NCBI GenBank assembly: GCA_003254925.1
Contig: QANZ01033420.1
Coordinates: 13,089 to 77,088, forward strand
Source: Chamaecrista fasciculata
Taxonomy: Eukaryota > Streptophyta > Magnoliopsida > Fabales > Fabaceae
Direction: 5' to 3'
DNA length: 64,000 nt
The position numbers were made by a program, and so were the translations under genes. Below are positions 22,246 to 33,864 of the stretch, piece by piece; the stretch's first letter is position 1, and the number at the start of each line of letters is the position of its first letter. The notes below the pieces were generated by a model. The model had not been told where the DNA came from. It did not search any database and saw nothing but the letters and a program-made list of their open reading frames with translations.

Positions 22246-23492
22246 TCCATCTAATTCACTCATTGCCCTCCCATCCTTTCTCAACCTCTTACAATTCAAC
22301 TCTATGAAACATGAATACTGACACGGACACGGGACACACTAACATGGTACACGGGAGACGACACGAACACGTCAAATTCTTAAAGTTGCATGACATGACA
22401 TGGCATATATTTATATATATAAATAATTAAAAATCTATAAATTTTGATAAAAATTTTAAAAATTATAAAATCTATTCATAATATATCATTTGTGTTTTTA
22501 TTTTACATTGTTTTTCATGTTAAAGTCACAACAAATTGATTTTATATTTTGAAACTTATGAATATGTGGCGTATGAGTGTCCTACGGGTGGCGAAAATGA
22601 ACAGTATCTGACACGACGACACGCTTTCAAAATAAAGTGTCCATACTTCATAGATTCTGTCTCATCAAGTTTTCTATTCGGAGGCTCGGAGTTTTACACT
22701 TATGCAAGTCTATTGACCCCAATTTCCTCAAGCATTTTTTAAACTATTTTTTAAAACAAAGTTTTCAAACTGTATTTTGTTTTTAAGTTTTTAAAACTTT
22801 TAAAATTAGTTTATCAACCAAATTTTTTTTTGTTTTTGAAAAATAATTTTTTCAAAAAAGTTGGAGAACAATTTTAAAAAAGTATTGTTTGAAATGTGAA
22901 TCAAACAGGCTCTCAGGTTCCTAGATTAATATGTCTTGTCGTTTTCTTTTCAATCTTTTGAATTGTTTGGTTTAGTTTTAATCCCTTTCTACGAATACTA
23001 GTTTCCTTAGATATTAAATTGTAACAAGTTTCAAAGTTTCGAAAGTTAAATTTAGTATTTTAAAAATTCAAAGACTAATAAATAACATCACACATACAAT
23101 TTAGGGACTAAATTGACAGTTTAGCCAATTAATTGATTATGTATATTAGGGCTAGGTTCAACTCCGATTTCTTTCTTCATATATATAATCTTAGATAAGC
23201 TAGCTAACATCTTCTTTCCATGTATTAGAACCAATGATCAACAGTGTTCTCAGGGATAGTCTCAAGAGCAATGCCTCTAGAAGTGTTATCATCATGAGTG
23301 GCTGGGAACTAGCGCCTTTCAAGTGGTACGAATTAAATTGAATCCTCTAAATTTAATTTTTCTGGAGTTCTCTGTATTTGACTGAATTTTTAATCATTTG
23401 ATTTTATGCTTGCAGTCTAAATTTTGACAAGTGGCGACCCATTTAATGTGCAGACCGTTTCATCAGCTAAAATCTTCCTGGCATATTTGTAA
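22246..23492. other. Intergenic, no gene seen
   Basis: AT-rich. It includes a patch around ACACGGACACGGGACACAC (22320) and a T/A-rich 'TTTTTAAAA' stretch (22730-22900). Short open frames here show no recognisable motif. Confidence 0.4.
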
Positions 23493-23522
23493 CTAGTATG
23501 AGACCAGTGCATTCGCACGGGT
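23493..23522 (-). mobile_element. Helitron-like 3' terminus
   Basis: On the minus strand: a hairpin CCCGTGC-GAA-TGCAC(t)GG, a short spacer, then CTAG followed by T. A GC hairpin about 10 bases before a CTRR end inserted between A and T is the Helitron 3' signature. The matching 5' TC end would lie to the right and was not identified. Confidence 0.4.
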
Positions 23523-23882
23523 GTTTATCATTTTTTTTATCGAAATTAGTATCATATTGATGTTTTAATTAAAAATTGGTTTTTCTTATTCAATAGTTTA
23601 ATACATTAAAAATATATATAGCATACAATCATCTTGAAAATACAATATAAAGGTTCAAATAAACCTTAGACAAAAGTTCATTTTTTTTTATATATAGACA
23701 AAGGTTCAAATAACTCAAAATCCTACATTACACCATTAAAACTAAAAGATAATGCCTATTAAAAGAATGATATTACTTAGACGAAAAAAAAGGGGTGGTG
23801 GGTTGCTTGAATTACATAGGCTTTGAAGTTGGAACAGAACGTGAATAAACAACTATATCTTCATAGGCTTGGAAGTTGAATT

Positions 23883-24034
23883 TGTTGGAGATTGTGCCCT
23901 AGGGCCAATCATTTTATAAATATGTTTTGAACATATTAGTTAATTTATGGAGATAAATTAATGGTTATCATATTATTAGCGTGTTTACTATGATAACAAT
24001 CCTTGATTAATTATATGATAAATAATCTAAAACT
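23883..24034 (+). mobile_element. LTR fragment (family of 28591), ends at an n join
   Basis: Begins TGTTGGAGATTGTGCC and matches the first 152 bp of the LTR at 28591 almost base for base. It stops at the n at 24035. After the n the 32 bp that precede the insertion (23851-23882) are repeated and continue without any LTR. Confidence 0.85.
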
Positions 24035-24035
24035 N
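24035..24035. other. Single-n contig join with duplicated flank
   Basis: AACTATATCTTCATAGGCTT and the following 12 bases occur both before the LTR start and directly after the n. This fits joining an LTR-bearing contig to one that carries the empty site. Confidence 0.65.
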
Positions 24036-24494
24036 GCAACTATATCTTCATAGGCTTGGAAGTTGAATTACATTACAGGTATTACACAACTTAATATCAT
24101 GACAGTCCAAAAGAAACTGCAAAAGTATTTGTGATCTTTTGGTTCCAACAATCCTGCAGAAGTTAGAGTACAAAAAAAAATGTTTCAGCTAAGAAAATTT
24201 CAGAACTAAGTTGACATTTAAATATATAAGCTGATAAACATTATATATCTCAAAGTCACATAACCTATTGTTATTGCTGGAATCATAACAGAATAGTGTG
24301 CAATTTTTGTGTCTATGATCTGGTAAGGTTTAAGACAAAAAAAAAAAAGATGACTGTGACAATAGAATTTTGGCAGGTGCATTTATTTGGATCAGATGAA
24401 GCCAGTTTTGGTTTAAGCATAAAACAAAGAAGATGTATCATCATAAGACAGAAAAAAGAAAGGGAGTATAATGCATATAGTTCGGTGAAAAAAT

Positions 24495-24800
24495 TTACAA
24501 AGCTATTAAGCAATGAGAGTTCAAGCTATTACAGAAGCGAAATATTGCTTGACCAAATAAGAGATTAATAGATCACAGTTCAATGACAACATGAAAATTC
24601 AGAACCTACTTCCCAACATTCATTTATTCTTGTTTACAAAGCTATTAAGCAATGAGAGTTCAAGCTATTACAAAAGCGAAATATTGCTTGACCAAATAAG
24701 AGATTGATAGATCACAGGTCAATGACAACAGAAAAATTCAAAAAATTTAGAAACATATTAAGCAATGACAGTTCAAGCTATTACATCCAAGGTATTAAGC
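24495..24800. repeat. Tandem duplication, 144-bp unit
   Basis: TTTACAAAGCTATTAAGCAA and the following ~95 bp occur at 24495 and 24639 with few differences. A third, shorter copy (AAGCAATGACAGTTCAAGCT) starts at about 24763. Confidence 0.8.
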
Positions 24801-25308
24801 TATTGAGTTATTAAGGCAAATATTGCTTCACCAAAATAGTGAACTTCATTATTGCAGTTAAGGAAATTGCCTTCAAGTCTAAAAAATTCAGAACCTAGTT
24901 AAAAAAGAAAACGAAAACAAAAGAAACATGTATTTAGGAAACAGTTAAAGGAAGTGCCCAAGCACACCCTTGAAAGAACCTGAGAATGACAATATCTATC
25001 CATAGACCATAGTCAACGTCTTTTTTCATCTTTTTGACTCAAATAACTATGGTTATTTACATGTTCCAATCTACATTCCACATACACAAACATACCCCTT
25101 TGTATCAGTATCAGCAATCTTGCTAACTACCCTGTAATCAAAACCAAACTATAAGGAAAGAACTTCTAACAGTTAGTATCATGTATCACTGAAAAACAGG
25201 CTGAAATGTAAAATGAGATTAAACTACCCGTCTCTTTCTTCTCTAGCGAGTTAAAAAAGAGATTTATGGGCCAAGAGAATACACTGCGATGGCCAACTGC
25301 ACAATAGT

Positions 25309-25461
25309 TCAGCATAAATCTTCCCTCATTATCCGAAACTGCCAAACGCACCTAAGCAAAGGCAACAGTGAAACCTGCAGATTAATTGTCAACTCCAATG
25401 GGTTGTTGAGAAGACCCATGAAAATCTCAAATGATCCATCCAACGCCAAGGGCATAGTGCG
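25309..25461 (-). CDS. Putative terminal exon, unidentified gene
   Basis: On the minus strand an acceptor TTTCCTTCTGCAG precedes an open stretch of 51 codons (MPLALDGSFEIFMGLL, then NPLELTINLQ and REDLC) ending at TGA (25309-25311). The codon pattern looks genuine, but I do not recognise the protein. It may be the last exon of the decayed gene that runs from about 30.2 kb, or belong to another gene. Confidence 0.3.
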   Translation of the reverse strand, partial: RTMPLALDGSFEIFMGLLNNPLELTINLQVSLLPLLRCVWQFRIMREDLC

Positions 25462-26702
25462 CTGCAGAAGGAAAATTAAAAATTATGAGATAATTTCATG
25501 ATGCATATTTAGATTAGCAACATCATTTAGAAAAATGTAGTCTAATAATTGTTATCTTCAAGTAATTCAATTATTCCAGTAGACTTCCTTTTTGATAGGA
25601 TGATACTGCACAATGCTACCCACCATCCGGCTAAAATTGTGTGGCACACTATGGGTTTTTTGCTTCAACTATTTCTTGTATTCATTTTCATTAAAAGTAA
25701 AAATATAACTAAAAATATGTTAGGTATAAGTGAATTATTTTTCTTGGATATATCTTTTATAATAGCCTAAACAAAATAACCATACAAAAAAAAAAATACA
25801 GTTTCGGCCTTTTCAAAGAATAACCTGTGGCATTTATTTACTTATAAAAAAAAAGTAAAACCTTTAAACATGTGTATATCATCATTTAATAGTAATCAAA
25901 CCAAAAACCACATAAAATTAATACTCATCTCAGTCAATCTGATTTAAAAATAAAGATATAACAAACATGTTTTCTATATATTAAAAATTTGAAAATGAAA
26001 ATAAATTTTAAGAAACTGACAGGAACAATGAAAACAGAACATGTTTACAAACCAAATTGGATTGAAACTATCTACTGAAACTGATGCAACAATGTGAAAC
26101 TGATATCCCTTCCCCAAGATTTATGATAAGATTGCAATAAATATAAAAAATTCTACCATTTGTTTCAGTTGCCGAACTAATTCCTTGCTGCACACCTAAT
26201 ACTTTTGGCAATTAATAAAACATAAAGAAAAAACTCGATCTGACTCCAAATGTAAAAAACCAATTAAAACTGACAACTATTTCTCCACATGTCATAGGTA
26301 AACCGAAATTCATTGAAAAAAAAGACTTTATTTGTACAGCTGCACTAATAATCAAGCAACCATTACTATAGTTAATGAGCAATACTGACTACTAAATCAT
26401 AAACTAAGATCAGACATATTATTGTACAGCAGCAATAATTTTCAAAATATGCATTTAATTGAATAGAAGACAAATTTATCATCATATAGTGTCAGAATTA
26501 ATCTGCACTCTTTTGCAGCCTCCGGAAAGTCAGAGAAAATATCAAAGCCAATATTATAATTGGCACTTTCAAACTAATTTAATAAAGAGGACAAAACCTC
26601 CAAGTTTCCACATACAACATTTTGGATTATTTTGCAAACCCTTGTTAATCAAACAACTCACAAGCAAGTAGTTGAGTAAAAGAGATATTAAGAAAGTAAT
26701 AC

Positions 26703-26873
26703 CAATGAAGCGCCCAAGTTCCTCCAATGATTTAGCTTTAAGCAGAATAGCCTCAAGAAGCAAGATTAATGAATGCTTAGACATCAGCATATTAGGAAGC
26801 ACATGATGATCAATCTTAGAACGTGGTTTTCTTTGTTTGGTTCTCTCAGCGATAGTAGGATCTCCTCCATCAC
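26703..26873 (-). pseudogene. NPGR1-like (TPR, calmodulin-binding) exon
   Basis: Bounded on the minus strand by an acceptor AAAACACAG and a donor GTATTA, the exon reads IAERTKQRKPRSK, then LPNMLMSKHSLILLLEAILL, then KAKSLEELGRF. In NO POLLEN GERMINATION RELATED proteins the same order is found: an RxKPRSK stretch, then SMHSVSLLLEAILLKARSLEELG in the first TPR pair. NPG proteins are scaffold subunits that recruit a PI4-kinase to the plasma membrane. The expected following TPR exons are not visible to the left, so this is probably a fragment of a decayed or partial gene. Confidence 0.5.
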
Positions 26874-26963
26874 CTGTGTTTTGTCAGATTTCATAAAGAT
26901 AAATACCCTCTTCATAACATCAAGTCTAAGAGTGAGTCTTACCAAAAGCATAGTAGGATTTAC

Positions 26964-27040
26964 CTGATCTGTTACATCCATTCCCATGTAATTTACACCT
27001 ATTGTCTCCCTAGAACTTATTTCTTGAATTCTTGAGATTC
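26964..27040 (-). pseudogene. Possible exon upstream of the NPGR1-like exon
   Basis: Minus strand: ISSRETIGVNYMGMDVTDQ, then a donor GTAAATCC. The GMDV piece could match the VFxGIDI segment that precedes the RxKPRSK stretch in NPGR proteins. Another plausible exon, DKELRYRFIYNHFPSLQEE, lies at about 27189-27245 between TTTTCAG and GTAATG. A third, around VAIVHCPDKNILQSLLLKLL, lies at about 27850-27950. None is identified with certainty. Confidence 0.3.
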
Positions 27041-28590
27041 ATTAAAAGGTTAAAGCAGAAACTGCTTTGAGAAATAGCATGTTTTCTCTAATATTCTGGA
27101 AGCATTTGATAAAAACAATTGCAACACAATAAATCAATACTAAGTTTAACACAAAAGCTTCCAACAACACTTTAACAGAAATTCATTACCTCCTCTTGCA
27201 AACTCGGGAAATGGTTATAGATAAAGCGATAGCGAAGCTCCTTGTCCTGAAAAGAATGTTAGAGAAATCAACCCTTGGCAGCTGAAATGATGATAAATTT
27301 ATAAGATCACAAAAAGTATATAAGCCTACATGATGATACATTGAATGGCTATTGAATGAGGACTTAAAAGAGGACTTTAGTATGCTTTAGAAACCAATAT
27401 CAACACATATATTTTATTTTCTATGGTTTTGCTCACATACACATTTGTAGATTAGCATCCATGAAACATATCACTGAGAAACAGTATATAGAGAATAAAC
27501 AAAGGAAATCAAATACCTACAATTAAAATTGACAGAGGTAGACATTGTAGTCAATGTTTGAATAAAAAAAAACAGTTTCTAGCAGAAAAAAGAATGAAAG
27601 AGCCAATTTCATCAAAATGACAGTTATTTCATCAAAGAGCCAATTACAAAATTGGTAGAGGCATTAAAGATCAACTGGCTATTTTATCAAGTAAGAATCC
27701 AACAATTTACAAAGCAAACATGACAGCTATATGCAAAAGTAAAAAAAGGTGGACATGCATTACATTTCTGTCAAATTTTTAACCTGCAAAAAGATATCCA
27801 AGTAAAATTTAAAAAAAAAAAAGTAACTGCTAAAGGAAAATAAGCACTCATTTTTTCCAGTAACTTCAAAAGCAGAGACTGTAAAATGTTTTTGTCAGGA
27901 CAATGAACTATTGCAACATTGTAAGCATCCACAGTAGAAGATTGACCCCCTTTTCATTTCTATGAAGAAGAAAATGCAATCAATCAAACGAAAAGTATCT
28001 GGTGTTCAATGTAATGCTTTTAGTCAAGAGTAAACTTCTAAATTAACAAAAGTGCCAGACAAATTTCATTCATTTGAATGCAATATTCACACTCCATCAT
28101 TCTTTCTTACACCTGTACACAAATAGAGAGATGTACACAAATAGATAGATATACAGAAGAAACAGTGTTAAACAATGTGTGATGATTCAAATATAAAATT
28201 ACCAGAACTTGGGAAAAAAAATTATTGAAAGTGCATCACAACAATGGATGGAAAATTTCAAAAATATTAGTTGCATCCATCCCCACCCTTGATGGCACAC
28301 TATTTGACAGTGAAACAGATGCAAACCTTTGAAAATCAAAGTGGAACTAAAAATAGTTTAGGACTAAAAAGAAATTCACCCAATAGTTGAAGGACCAAAA
28401 TGGGGTTTTGACAAAAAAAATCAACCCATGTTTCCCTATTCTGGACAAACCCGTTTCCTACCCACGCCGCATACGTTCAAATCCATCCTCAAATATATCA
28501 ATCAGTTGATGATTCAAACGAAACTACTTACCTCCGGCTTTGAATGTTGCAACGAAAGAGGAGAAAGAAGAGACGGTGTGCGGTTGTTAG

Positions 28591-30031
28591 TGTTGGAGAT
28601 TGTGCCCTAGGGCCAATCATTTTATAAATATGTTTTGAACATATTAATTAATTTATGGAGATAAATTAATGGTTATCATATTATTAGCGTGTTTACTATG
28701 ATAACAATCCTTGATTAATTATATGATAAATAATCTAAAACTGTCCCTGGTCGATCATTCACGTGGGAGCGTAAATGAACCAAGACCAGCATGACCTCGG
28801 TGTATAGAGATACATGCACTAGATGCTTCTCGAGAGTCATGATGCAATTATGTAAGGGTTACAAGTTGCTGGACCGACCCGGAGAGTCCTGCATGGGTTT
28901 AGTCATAAGCGAGCCTCTCCTGTACACCTGTCANNNNNNNNNNNNNNNNNNNNNNNNNNNNNNNNNNNNNNNNNNNNNNNNNNNNNNNNNNNNNNNNNNN
29001 NNNNNNNNNNNNNNNNNNNNNNNNNNNNNNNNNNNNNNNNNNNNNNNNNNNNNNNNNNNNNNNNNNNNNNNNNNNNNNNNNNNNNNNNNNNNNNNNNNNN
29101 NNNNNNNNNNNNNNNNNNNNNNNNNNNNNNNNNNNNNNNNNNNNNNNNNNNNNNNNNNNNNNNNNNNNNNNNNNNNNNNNNNNNNNNNNNNNNNNNNNNN
29201 NNNNNNNNNNNNNNNNNNNNNNNNNNNNNNNNNNNNNNNNNNNNNNNNNNNNNNNNNNNNNNNNNNNNNNNNNNNNNNNNNNNNNNNNNNNNNNNNNNNN
29301 NNNNNNNNNNNNNNNNNNNNNNNNNNNNNNNNNNNNNNNNNNNNNNNNNNNNNNNNNNNNNNNNNNNNNNNNNNNNNNNNNNNNNNNNNNNNNNNNNNNN
29401 NNNNNNNNNNNNNNNNNNNNNNNNNNNNNNNNNNNNNNNNNNNNNNNNNNNNNNNNNNNNNNNNNNNNNNNNNNNNNNNNNNNNNNNNNNNNNNNNNNNN
29501 NNNNNNNNNNNNNNNNNNNNNNNNNNNNNNNNNNNNNNNNNNNNNNNNNNNNNNNNNNNNNNNNNNNNNNNNNNNNNNNNNNNNNNNNNNNNNNNNNNNN
29601 NNNNNNNNNNNNNNNNNNNNNNNNNNNNNNNNNNNNNNNNNNNNNNNNNNNNNNNNNNNNNNNNNNNNNNNNNNNNNNNNNNNNNNNNNNNNNNNNNNNN
29701 NNNNNNNNNNNNNNNNNNNNNNNNNNNNNNNNNNNNNNNNNNNNNNNNNNNNNNNNTATTCACTTGGGAAGAAGTGAAGGAGGCTAGCACCTAGGCATCT
29801 GCCAAACTGCTCGTGTGGATCACCGGTAGAGGAAGGACACTCAGTGGACTTCTCAAATTCGCGAACACGATAAGTCACCGATTGAAACTAGGTAAACATC
29901 CTTTTCTTATCTGGTATAAACATAGTTAGTGGATCCTGGAAGGAATCACAGAGTTAGCTTTTAGTTTTATTTGCGTTTTAGTCCAAAATTTTTAATTTCT
30001 TCCGCTGCGCTCCCTCTGTGATTTCCCAACA
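28591..30031 (+). mobile_element. Solo LTR with 5-bp target duplication (contains gap)
   Basis: Starts TGTTGGAGATTGTGCC, ends GATTTCCCAACA, and is flanked by GTTAG at 28586-28590 and 30032-30036. No internal region is visible outside the 823-n gap, and the ends match a single LTR of roughly 1.4 kb by nominal gap length, so a solo LTR is most likely. A full element could be collapsed in the gap. Related pieces lie at 1-375 and 23883-24034. The insertion splits an exon-like host sequence. Confidence 0.75.
28934..29756. other. Assembly gap (823 n)
   Basis: Run of n inside the LTR at 28591-30031. Confidence 0.95.
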
Positions 30032-30036
30032 GTTAG

Positions 30037-30187
30037 ATTGCGGTATAGGACAACGTTCTTCTGACGATGGACGACGGCGGCGATCTGAGCAAGCAAAGAA
30101 GAAGAAGAAGAAGAAGAAGAAGAAGAAGAAGAAGAAGAAGAAGAAGAAGGGATCGTGTGCGTCGGATCTGCTCTTCAATGCATCCAA
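30037..30187 (-). pseudogene. Possible first exon of the decayed minus-strand gene
   Basis: On the minus strand an ATG at 30187 opens MDALKSRSDAHDP, followed by a GAA/TTC microsatellite (30098-30148) and, in one frame, LLAQIAAVVHRQKNVVLYRN. The other side of the LTR (28530-28585) continues with exon-like sequence and a donor CGGAG|GTAAGT. The initial ATG frame and the helix-like frame differ across the microsatellite, so repeat-length change may have shifted it. The product is not recognised. Confidence 0.3.
30098..30148. repeat. (GAA)n microsatellite
   Basis: About sixteen AAG/GAA units inside an exon-like stretch. Confidence 0.95.
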
Positions 30188-30417
30188 AAATTAAAATAGT
30201 AATGTTACAAAATGGGAAAGTGAATCGGAATCGGAAAGGGAAGAAATTTGACCTTGATTATGTTGATGAATGTGGAATTGGAAAGTGAATCGCAATCAAA
30301 ATCTGAAAGATAAATTTCTTGCACCAAATGGATTAGAGGAGATATGACTTTTTAGGGAGAAAAGAGAAAGAAGGAGAAGAAATGGCTGACTGAAACTTGA
30401 AGGTTGAGATAAACTTA

Positions 30418-30712
30418 GGCCCAGTTCGTTTGCGCTTTGATTATAATCTGCTATGATTATAATCATAATAAGCATGTTCGTTTACGTTTTTTTCTGATCA
30501 AATGATAATCATGATTTTTTTATAATCAAACACACTCAATTACACTTATACCCCTATATAAATACCTATAATTACCTATAATCTAATACAATCTATCATT
30601 CATCATAAGGGCAAAGTGGTCATTTACCTCAACATTGGACTAAATTGTTATTTTGTCCAAATACTTGAGGATTAAAATTAATATTTTGACCATCTTTCTT
30701 CTCTTCCTTCTA

Positions 30713-30775
<63 letters not shown>

Positions 30776-31893
30776 CCCTCGTCTCCTTTCTCACCTTCTC
30801 GTATCCTCTCTCTCTCTCTCTCCCATCTCCTCTTGCTCTCTCTCATCTCCTCTCTCTCTCGTCTCCGTCTCTCACTTCCATAATTATACACACACAGGAA
30901 TTGAGTTGAAATTGAAATTGAAAGCCAGCAAGGAGATTCAAATTGAAATTAAGTTGAGTTGAAATTGAAAGCCAGGGAGAAGAGGAATTAGCGAAGTGTG
31001 ATTTCCACCCACCGGAACACCCATTGGGTCTTCAATTTCTCTATAAACAAGTTTGAGAAATGTCAAATGTTGAACTGAGGAATAATTTGGTTAATTTCAA
31101 TTTTCTTATTCCTGCTAATTGAGCGTTGAGAATGAGACCAGAGACGATGGGGATCAATTCCGCAGTAGACGAGTTGTGATGCCGCGACCATGGCGGAAGA
31201 GAGAGAGAGAGGAGACGAGATTGAGAGGACGAGCTGTGGTGCCGCGACCATGGCGGAATCGAGAGAGAGAGAGAGAGAGAGAGAGTGAGAGAATGTATGA
31301 GAGGGAGAGAGAGGAGACGAGATTGAGAGGATGGATAGGTGACATTGAAATTATGCCAAAATGAAGAGTTTTTTCGGGTCCGCTTCTTTTTTTCATTCTC
31401 TCTCATGTAGTGCAAAACGGTGGACCATTGTTTTAGGTGGTCCACCAAATATCGGGCCTGATTGGTACACTTTAGTCCCTATTGGTCGACCATTTCATAG
31501 GCAAAATTAGTTCAGTGGACCAAACAAAATAATCACCTCCAAAGTTGCACATGATTATAATCATATTTTCACGCTTTCCAAGGCAAACAGTGACATAATT
31601 TGATTTTTCTATAAGCAACAATCACATCCAAACACACTTTGATTATAATCAAATCACATTTTATTTTTTTCTACTTTTTCCAACTTTTTCTTCAATTTCG
31701 ACCCCTATACAATTTATCAATTTCCTTACCCTTCTATCTACCCACCACAATCATCACATACCCATTTCAATAATTTCATACCAAATAATCAACTTTCATC
31801 CAAACACCAATACACAAATAATCAACTTTGATTATAATCATATTCTGATTATAATCAGAGCAGATTTTATTATAAGCGCAAATGAAGTTAGCC
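30418..31893. mobile_element. PIF/Harbinger-like non-autonomous element, TTA target duplication
   Basis: Left end GGCCCAGTTCGTTTGCGC; right end GCGCAAATGAAGTTAGCC; both are followed inward by TGATTATAATC repeats. TTA flanks both ends (30415-30417 and 31894-31896). A 3-bp TTA duplication with a GGCC-type terminus suits Harbinger/Tourist elements. The 1.48-kb interior has no transposase. It holds a long CT microsatellite (30716-30770) and a two-copy ~63-bp repeat around GCCGCGACCATGGCGGAA (31168-31260). Confidence 0.7.
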
Positions 31894-32089
31894 TTAATTT
31901 TAGTAATTAGACTTTTAGAAGAAGAAATTAGTTGTCCAAAAAACAACCCACATACATTCATAAGTTAATTAGAAGCCTCTTTGCTTTTATTATCATCAAC
32001 ATCACTTTAAAAATTTGTCTTCACAAGGTAACCTTTAGAAACTTCAAAACACACTTTTTTATTATGATTAAAAATTTGAAAAAACGGTG

Positions 32090-32990
32090 AACAAGAGGCG
32101 AGCTCAGAACCCCAGACGACCAAGACTACATAGTGGGGAGCACAGACCCCATATCAGTGTGGCTCGAAACCAAGTTTGACTCACCATGACTAGACGACGC
32201 AACAAAGGAAAACAACATTACATAATCCTAAACATAACAAGAAGAAAATACACTACCAAATACAATCAGGTAAACCTCTCTAGATCTAGTAATCATGATA
32301 ATGACTTTATGCGAGGAGATGTGTTGACACGTGCGAATCGCCTCGTTCCTCAGCCTTCAAATCACATCCATGGCCAAGAGCATCGTAAGCCAAACCAAAC
32401 CGAACATATCCAGATCCTTTTTCCAACGTAGAACCCAAAAATTAAGCCATCGCTGAGTAGATCTTAACCTGGGGCAGTTAGACCTTAACGAGATGTCTAA
32501 CTCAAACCAAACGGTCTTGGAAAATGGCAGTGCAAGAAGACATGATCAACCGAGTCATCCGATCCACCGCAAAACGGACAAAACACGTCACATCTTAGAT
32601 GATGTCAATCTGTTGATATTTGAAAAGGTTGGGAGAGCCCCATGCCAAGCTTTCCAGGAAAACACCAAATTTCTCATCGGCGTTTTTGTTCGCCAAAAAT
32701 CTCTCCACGGGAACAGATGAACAAAAGAGCAAGTATTCTAGCCTCTGGATGGCAAGACTCAAGCAGCAAATCGTAGCCTGCAGCAGTCGTAAACGACCCG
32801 GTAGCAACAGGTGTCCAAACAAGACAATCGGGTCTATCCCTCATCAGATTGGGCCCATCCACCAACTATCTAGGCTCTTCCAAATACACAATATTGATCT
32901 TGTTCAAATCTCAAGTATAGGAGTCATGACGTACATTCAAAAGTTGATTAAACACTTAAATATACAGTTTTCCTTTAAAAGATACTAGAA
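32090..32990 (-). mobile_element. LINE ORF2 C-terminal remnant
   Basis: Minus-strand pieces read DCLVWTPVATGSFTTAAGYD, then VPVERFLANKNADEKFG and ESLAWGSPNL, then DHVFLHCHF. This is the order W.P...G.FT...AY / IP...F..W.....L / HxFxxC in the zf-RVT region of plant L1-type ORF2. Frame breaks and stops show it is dead. It is a different LINE from the copies at 2.5-9.3 kb. Confidence 0.65.
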
Positions 32991-33751
32991 TTAATATCGT
33001 GAATGAATCATCTGTAATTTTTTTTTTAATTTGGTGCTAAAAGAGATTGAGCAAGGAGAGAAGCTGTTCAGCTTCACACAAAGGATGGACCAATGAAGAA
33101 TGATATTTTTCTTTTTGAACACAAAGGATGGGCCAGTGAAGAATGATATTTTTCTTTTTCAAAATTAACCCGAAGATCATGTGATTTGATTATATATTCG
33201 AGTATCTTTTTAAAGAAAAAAAGTATAATTTACCTTAAACTTATTTTCATTGTATTTAAATAGTTACAAATTGAATACACACAATCTGATAATAGTACTG
33301 ATGGTGAAAGCACAAATAATAAAATAAAATAAAATATATAGGGTATTCAAAATCGGTTTGATAATTCTAGTAAGTATAGCTATGTATAGGTGTTTCCCAA
33401 CTAATATGTCTTCCTTTACTCCATAAAAAAAAATGTCTTCCTTTAAAAACAACTTACATACCGAAAACTTTAATAAAATTTGTACATATATGCACGTAAA
33501 GGTTTCTATTTGTTGGAATCAACAATAGTGTGTACAGTTACAGAGAAATACAGTTAAAAGCAAAACAACAAAACAAATTAACTGAACTATAATTCTATTT
33601 TTATCCTTTGGAGTTAAAGTATGCTGTAGAAAATGTACAAAACATTTTCATGTGAAACTAATAAACAAGACATTTGTTATTAACTATTGGCCAACTGATG
33701 AATTCGTTAACAATTCTGTTTTTTTTCTTTCTTTGGCTCACCCACTCAATC

Positions 33752-33760
33752 TATATATAC
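33752..33760 (+). promoter_or_regulatory. TATA box of the orphan gene
   Basis: TATATATAC sits about 110 bp before the ATG at 33865, behind CACCCACTCAATC. The second copy has the matching CACCCAATCTATAAATAC. Confidence 0.6.
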
Positions 33761-33864
33761 ATATCGATCTCTCTTTGCAATTCTCAATTAATTCAAACAC
33801 ATCAATTTCAGAGCAAGTTTTATTAGTTTAATTTCTCAAGGTTTAATTTTGTTGTGAAAGAGAT

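Noticed and set aside
24495-24800. CRISPR-like array
   Set aside because: Only two to three 144-bp tandem units without spacers, in a plant genome.
28791-29878. Frames of about 300 codons across 28.8-29.9 kb
   Set aside because: They span the 823-n gap; the readable ends are LTR sequence.
30067-30288. Arginine-rich plus-strand protein (MDDGGDLSKQ then poly-R)
   Set aside because: The run comes from a GAA microsatellite; exon-like features are on the minus strand.
30640-30891. Arg/Glu or Leu/Ser repeat proteins
   Set aside because: Pure CT/GA microsatellite within the Harbinger-like element.
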